Assembly: GCA_029379385.1 (NCBI GenBank)
Contig: CM055617.1
Coordinates: forward strand, 12,247,532-12,311,531
Source: Quillaja saponaria
Lineage: Eukaryota; Streptophyta; Magnoliopsida; Fabales; Quillajaceae
Length of the DNA stretch: 64,000 nucleotides
Reading direction: 5' to 3'
Within the stretch, counting starts at the first letter, position 1. Each line of letters starts with the position of its first letter. Positions 59,735 through 64,000 of the stretch are shown piece by piece. The position numbers and the translations under genes are program-made. The notes under the pieces are model-generated. The model was not told where the DNA came from, did not search any database, and saw only the letters and a program-made list of their open reading frames with translations.

Positions 59735-60667
59735 ACCTAGGATATATTTGCTTTGTTTATTTGATATTTGATTAAAGATATACTAGTAACTCTGTCCCGA
59801 GGATGGATATGTAAGAAGTATATATTCTTGGTGTGTAGGAGCAAAAATGTCCTCGAGGAAATTATGAAATTGGTGTGCGGGTGCTGAGTTACTCTAATTA
59901 GCCCTTTTGTGTACCTTGGTTAATTTGTTTGCATGCTTTAGTTAAGTTGTTTGTACATTGTATTCTGTGAGTTGTATTTGTTAGATTTTGCACTTTCCAT
60001 ATCTATGTACGTATTAAGTTAAAAAAAAAATTTCCCCTTATAATCATGCTAGCAATGTGTATATTCAATTTATATGTTTTACGTTATGTGTTGATTGATA
60101 CTAGTACCTTTTATGTTATGTGTTGATTAATACTAGTACCTTATAATCATACTCACCCCTTGTTTGTTACTATTTTTTTTATTATCAAGAGTCCAGCATA
60201 TATCACCGACTGGATTCGTGACTTGCCAATTGTATTGTGGCAAGGTATATATTCGAGATCGCATCCTTGAAGCTAATGGGTGAAGTTTGCAGTCACATTA
60301 AAGCTTTGGGTGTCGTGTTTTGTTTTGTATAATAGTTAAATTGTTATTGTTTATGGTATGCATGGACTAGGAACTGCCTGTGTATACTATTATGGCTATT
60401 GACTGGTTAAGTGTAACCTGGATATATATCTGTCTGTATTACTTGGTATGTTCCACTTTACGGAGAATCTCTACCGAAAATTTTAATTTAATTGTTATAC
60501 ATTTCAATAAGTAAGTGTTTGCATTTAGTTTGCGTTTCCTAAATTTTCCTTTTGCTCTCTAAATTTGTTAAAGGTCATATGTGTTTCTATGATTTGGAAT
60601 TAGGGTTACTGGAGGTTTGGTTGCCCATTCCTCTGGCCAGTCATGTCTTCGTGCACGGTGTGACTTA
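59735..60667 (+). repeat. Gypsy LTR fragment (3' part)
   Basis: From GGGTGCACCTAGGATAT it follows the 3' half of the plus-strand gypsy LTRs: a GGGTGCTGAGTTACTCT block (about 59,880), TTGTATTGTGGCAAGGTATAT (about 60,230), CGGAGAATCTCTACCGA (about 60,460) and GGCCAGTCATGTCTTCG, ending GGTGTGAC at about 60,665. The 5' half is missing and no primer site follows. Confidence 0.75.
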
Positions 60668-61465
60668 AGAGTTTTTTTTTTTTTTTTTTTAGCAGAACGT
60701 CATTTAAACTTGTATTTTATTGACGATAACAATTTTGGTTTTATTATTCTTTTATTAGTTGACAATAAAATTATCTTTTACTAATTATTCTTGAGAAATT
60801 GTTTACGTCGTTGTTGTCATTTTCTATTGCCAATATTTGGGGGTTGTTAGTGAATATAAAATGTTTTAGCAAGAGTTTAATTGTAATAATTGGGAGAAAT
60901 AGAAAAACAAGTAAAACCTTATCAAAAACTTAGTTTAGTGAGTGATTAGTGAGAGATTGATGAGAAATTATCAAGAGAATGTCTCAAACTTAGTGAGAGA
61001 TTGACGAGGCATTGGCGAGAGTTTTAATGGTAGATTACACAAGGGTTGGCAAGTTATTTAACGTTAATAGGCGAGAAATCAGGGATTGGTGAGTTATTAG
61101 GTCAGTGCTATAAATCTCATGATGTTTTGTGAGTTGAAAAGAAAATTAGGAAAAAAAAAAAAAAAGATCTAACTAACTGAGGAAGAAAGTAAACTGATAG
61201 CTAGCTAGTTGTAATATAAAAATGGAGTACTGCGATGTTTAATGAGTTAGATTCTTCCAAGTCAATTAGGAGAGGACTAGGTTGGTGCTATACATACATT
61301 GACATCATTGTTGATGACTAACAAAAACTATAAATAATAACTCTTAGTGTACATGAATAGAACTGCTTATTATTAACATCTCGAACTAGCTTGTATGATT
61401 CACGATAATTATTTTTTTTCCATCAATTCCATCAATGATTAATTATGTTCTAAGCATTTTATGAG
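60668..61465. other. AT-rich intergenic DNA
   Basis: No gene. A T-run lies at about 60,673-60,690. 61,230-61,335 (TTAGATTCTTCCAAGTCAATT, then ACATTGTTGATGACTAACAAAAAC-like sequence) matches one arm and flank of the palindrome repeat upstream of the LOR copies, so that repeat is dispersed. Confidence 0.5.
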
Positions 61466-61469
61466 GATA

Positions 61470-62045
61470 ACAATGGATTAATACCCTAACATAACTTAAT
61501 ACTAAATATATTCTAACACTCCCCCTCAAGCTAGAGCATATATATGCTCAAGCTTGTACAAGTATAATCTCAAGTATCAAAACTCTCAACACTTCCCTTA
61601 TAACAAAAAATTACATCAAGTTCACTCGACTTACTCTGTGCTTAAGAAAACGAGAACCAAAACAGCACAAACAACATGTGCCTAAAAGAAAATGACACAA
61701 ATAACATGTGCCTCAAACAGAATTGTTGGTTCACAACCAATGTAAAATACCAAATTGGCAACAACTGCCGCCAAGAACTTCTACAAAAACTTCAAAAGTA
61801 TCAGCATCAAAATCTTCAAAACTAAACCAGGACCTTAAATAAATATAGAGACAGAAATATAGATCATATCCGTTCTGATACCATGTAAAATAAATATAGA
61901 GAAAAGAAATAATAGTAGCTTGGATTAATTCCAAGATTACACCAGGACCTTAAATTTATAATAGAGCAATTACATAAAACTTGCTTAACTAAACAATATG
62001 AGACTTAATACCCAACATAACTTAATACTAAAGTATACTCTAATA
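61470..62045 (-). mobile_element. Short copia-type element
   Basis: On the minus strand the right LTR (61884-62045, 162 bp) is followed by TGGTATCAGA (61874-61883), a primer-binding site. About 350 bp of non-coding sequence follow, then a polypurine tract CTTGAGGGGGAG (about 61519-61530) and TGTTAGAATATATTTAG, the start of the other LTR. Only about 50 bp of that second LTR (61,470-61,518) is recognisable. The small size resembles a TRIM, but a deleted copia is equally possible. Confidence 0.65.
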
Positions 62046-62216
62046 GTTTGAGTGTCTATGGACTTAAAGTATTCAAGAAGAGCACCCTCAAAGCCCTTCG
62101 ATGGCAAATTCTGTTTCCAATTATTGAATTCCTCCAAGGTCTTCAATATAGTGTTTCCGGCAGCAATGACAACTAGTCTATACCCTATGATAAGAAAAGC
62201 CCAGCCTTAGATTTTT
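62046..62216 (-). pseudogene. Unidentified exon fragment
   Basis: After an acceptor-like TCTAAG at about 62,211, the minus strand is open for about 50 codons (WAFLIIGYRLVVIAAGN, then LPSKGFEGALLEYFKS). It looks like a hydrophobic segment followed by an amphipathic tail and has normal protein composition. It ends where the retroelement LTR begins (62,045). I do not recognise it. It may be a truncated exon of a membrane protein gene. Confidence 0.35.
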
Positions 62217-62461
62217 ACTTTGGATTTTTCTCATTCCCGTACACCCATGACCATGAACAGTACTCTGATATACCCACATAGAGATAGAAAGAATTTAAAC
62301 AAGAAAACATAGAAAAAGATCATGATTTTTCACACCAAGAAGGGATAGCCATGTACATGTATGAATCACTGAATTAGAACAGCCTAATTAACCAAAAACA
62401 GAGGAACTAAATTTAGAAGCAAAAGACTATGAGTAATAATTAAAGCTACCCAATTTTCTAA

Positions 62462-62800
62462 TCAATTGGCTCTTTGATCAACATGGCGTATAAACACAGT
62501 TTCGAAGTCTGGAGATTAAAGAATTAACACCATTATTGACATAATTGAACTTCTTCAAAGAAGATTTTCTCTTCCTTTGGGCAGGGGGCATTTCAGTGTC
62601 GTTTTGATTCTTGATTCTTCCTCCGTTTGTGTCGTTGAACATTCCTCTTCTTCACCTTTAATATGATCATCATCAGCTTGTGCTTTCTCCACGAATATGA
62701 GCTTTAAAGGAGCTCGTAAAGCTATTCCGGCAATAACCCATTTTCTATTTGTATCTGAATCAAAGCCACCATCAAATTGTGCTTTCTCAGAGAACCCTAT
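62462..62800 (-). pseudogene. SMR6: SIAMESE-RELATED (SMR6-type) CDK inhibitor pseudogene
   Basis: On the minus strand 62800-62462 follows the intronless SMR6 group of plant cyclin-dependent-kinase inhibitors. It reads GFSEKAQFDGGFDSD, KWVIAGIALRAPLK, an acidic linker, then ECSTTQTEEESRIKT, the conserved region ahead of the CPPAPRKRK-like basic block. The C-terminus SPDFETVFIRHVDQRAN carries the last family motif. In intact proteins these motifs bind CDK-cyclin complexes and favour endoreplication. Damage: the start codon is ATA instead of ATG (62798-62800). One C is missing in the CPPA block near 62,560, which puts the next 25 or so codons out of frame before the original frame returns. A stop is also present near 62,500-62,540. 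The copy is therefore inactive. Confidence 0.82.
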
Positions 62801-63477
62801 ATTGTTTAAAAAAACACCACAAAAATTAAGAGTCCTTGGTGTTAAATGCCGCCATTGATTGTTGGAGGAGAGTCACTGTTACATTTGATTCTTGGGATGT
62901 ATGTTTTATACCGATACCGGGTATAAATGGAGGAATGACAATTGATTTGAATGACCAATGTCATTTGCTTTCTTTGCTTATAATTGTCAGATTCTCTCCA
63001 AGTAAATACTGATAGACTAAGATTTGGGAGTGAGAAAGTTCTATTCCATCCATAAAAAGAACCTCACCATATTTTCTATTCGAATTATATTTCGTTTGAG
63101 TGAAACTACCTAAATACTTTGTTTAGTTGAATGGAAGTGGCTAATTTTTTATTTTGGTTAGTGGGTTTGGAAAGGGAGACTCACTTTAATTATGTTCTTC
63201 TTGGCTGCAAGACATTGAGCCCATTAAAAATGTGTTATCGAATCCTTTGTTTGTTCCTAGGTACAATGAATTCTATGTTCAACTTGCCTTCTGTTTCTGT
63301 GAGGGACACTGACTACCCAAATATACCATTTCCTATATGTATAAAGCAAATACTTAGCTTTTTTAATAAGAAAAATAGTGATTTAAGGGACCAACAAAGA
63401 ACCAACCTTATTGCAATAGTGAATAGAAATATATATGGGCTATTTGGGTTTTCACAAAAAAAACAAGAAATGATGGA
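62801..63477. other. Intergenic DNA
   Basis: This is the upstream side of the SMR pseudogene. 63131-63477 is open on the plus strand but has no known motif, and the open frame runs on into duplicated intron sequence, which argues against a gene. Confidence 0.35.
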
Positions 63478-64000
63478 TCAATGCACTCCACTTGTGACGT
63501 ACATAACAACTTTTACATCAAATCACCACAATACCACATTAATCATATTTTCTTATGAAAACCTATTGAGTCTTGGAGATTGTTCTATTCATTCCCAATT
63601 GCAACCTCGAGATGCCCACATGATCATATAAAGCAAGGCTATAAGAAAATTGTTCCAAATATAACAGTGTTGAGAGCACACCATAAATGATTCTTTGTAT
63701 CCTTGTTGTGGAACATTGTTTACTATAGAGCTTCTCCTGGTTTCCTAACCCATAGAAAAATTTGTCCTCATACCAGCATCTATGAACATATCTTTGATAA
63801 CCCAGACTACAAATTAGACGTACAACTCAATAAATCATGAACTACAACCAACGCAGCACCTCACTGTTGAGTGCAAAAGCCCCATATCACTTGCCAAATA
63901 AAAGAGAATAAAATACAATGATTATACATATTATGATCCTTTACTGTTATCCAACCAGACATGCAATACTTAGATGGGGTTGGGGAAATTCCGAAAATTT
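63478..64000 (-). repeat. Duplicate of intron 1 of the CX3C gene
   Basis: From CAATGCACTCCACTTGTGA the sequence matches about 15,895-16,412 in the same orientation, with few substitutions and small indels, up to the last base of the window. In the original the next 140 bp lead to exon 1, so a second copy of exon 1 and the promoter may lie just past the window edge. The left breakpoint lies beside the partial exon 3 copy in the original intron. Confidence 0.9.

Noticed and set aside
63131..63631. 166-residue plus-strand open frame
   Set aside because: Its second part is antisense to duplicated intron sequence of the CX3C gene (from 63,478), so the frame is a chance join.

Overview
The window is plant nuclear DNA, most likely from a dicot. 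It is AT-rich, with few and mostly broken genes. It holds spliced plant genes with GT-AG introns, a LURP-one-related gene family, a chloroplast chaperonin pseudogene, a SIAMESE-RELATED pseudogene, and every main class of plant transposon: Ty3/gypsy, Ty1/copia, LINE, hAT, Mutator-like and CACTA. No rRNA, tRNA or CRISPR was found.

Only two genes look intact. (1) 12,560-16,626, minus: a five-exon gene for a 135-residue cysteine-rich protein with repeated CX3C pairs. A 36-nt copy of its exon 3 lies in its own intron 1, and part of that intron is duplicated at 63,478-64,000. (2) 47,296-48,229, minus: a three-exon LURP-one-related (LOR) gene for 211 residues. Three broken LOR copies lie at 20.6, 25.1-25.9 and 49.5 kb.

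Layout. 0.8-2.8 kb: chaperonin-60 beta pseudogene followed by unidentified coding remnants. 4.5-6.4 kb: hAT transposase pseudogene (minus). 6,600-9,715: a complete foldback element of Mutator type with a 9-bp target-site duplication (TSD) and ten copies of a short palindrome. 10.7-10.96 kb: possible orphan promoter and 5' leader. 12.5-16.9 kb: the CX3C gene. 17.0-19.6 kb: an inverted-repeat-bounded segment with a rearranged LTR element inside. 21.0-24.9 kb: copia element (minus) inserted beside LOR copy B. 27.2-31.0 kb: solo gypsy LTR. 31.7-45.1 kb: a decayed chromodomain-type gypsy element (plus), its reverse transcriptase split by another solo LTR at 36.6-40.1 kb. 46-51 kb: the intact LOR gene and a tandemly duplicated promoter region with perfect palindromes. 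51.1-52.4 kb: 5'-truncated LINE. 52.4-56.08 kb: CACTA remnant with a hAT-like element inside. 56.08-59.4 kb: small copia-type element with a gypsy solo LTR in its 5' LTR. 59.7-60.7 kb: gypsy LTR fragment. 61.5-62.05 kb: short copia-type element. 62.46-62.80 kb: SMR-type CDK-inhibitor pseudogene.

The window reads as a nested transposon cluster between relics of small gene families. The genes form no pathway. Several insertions can be ordered in time because they carry target-site duplications or have a related uninterrupted copy nearby. Functional calls rest on recognised protein motifs and repeat comparison by eye; no database search was run.
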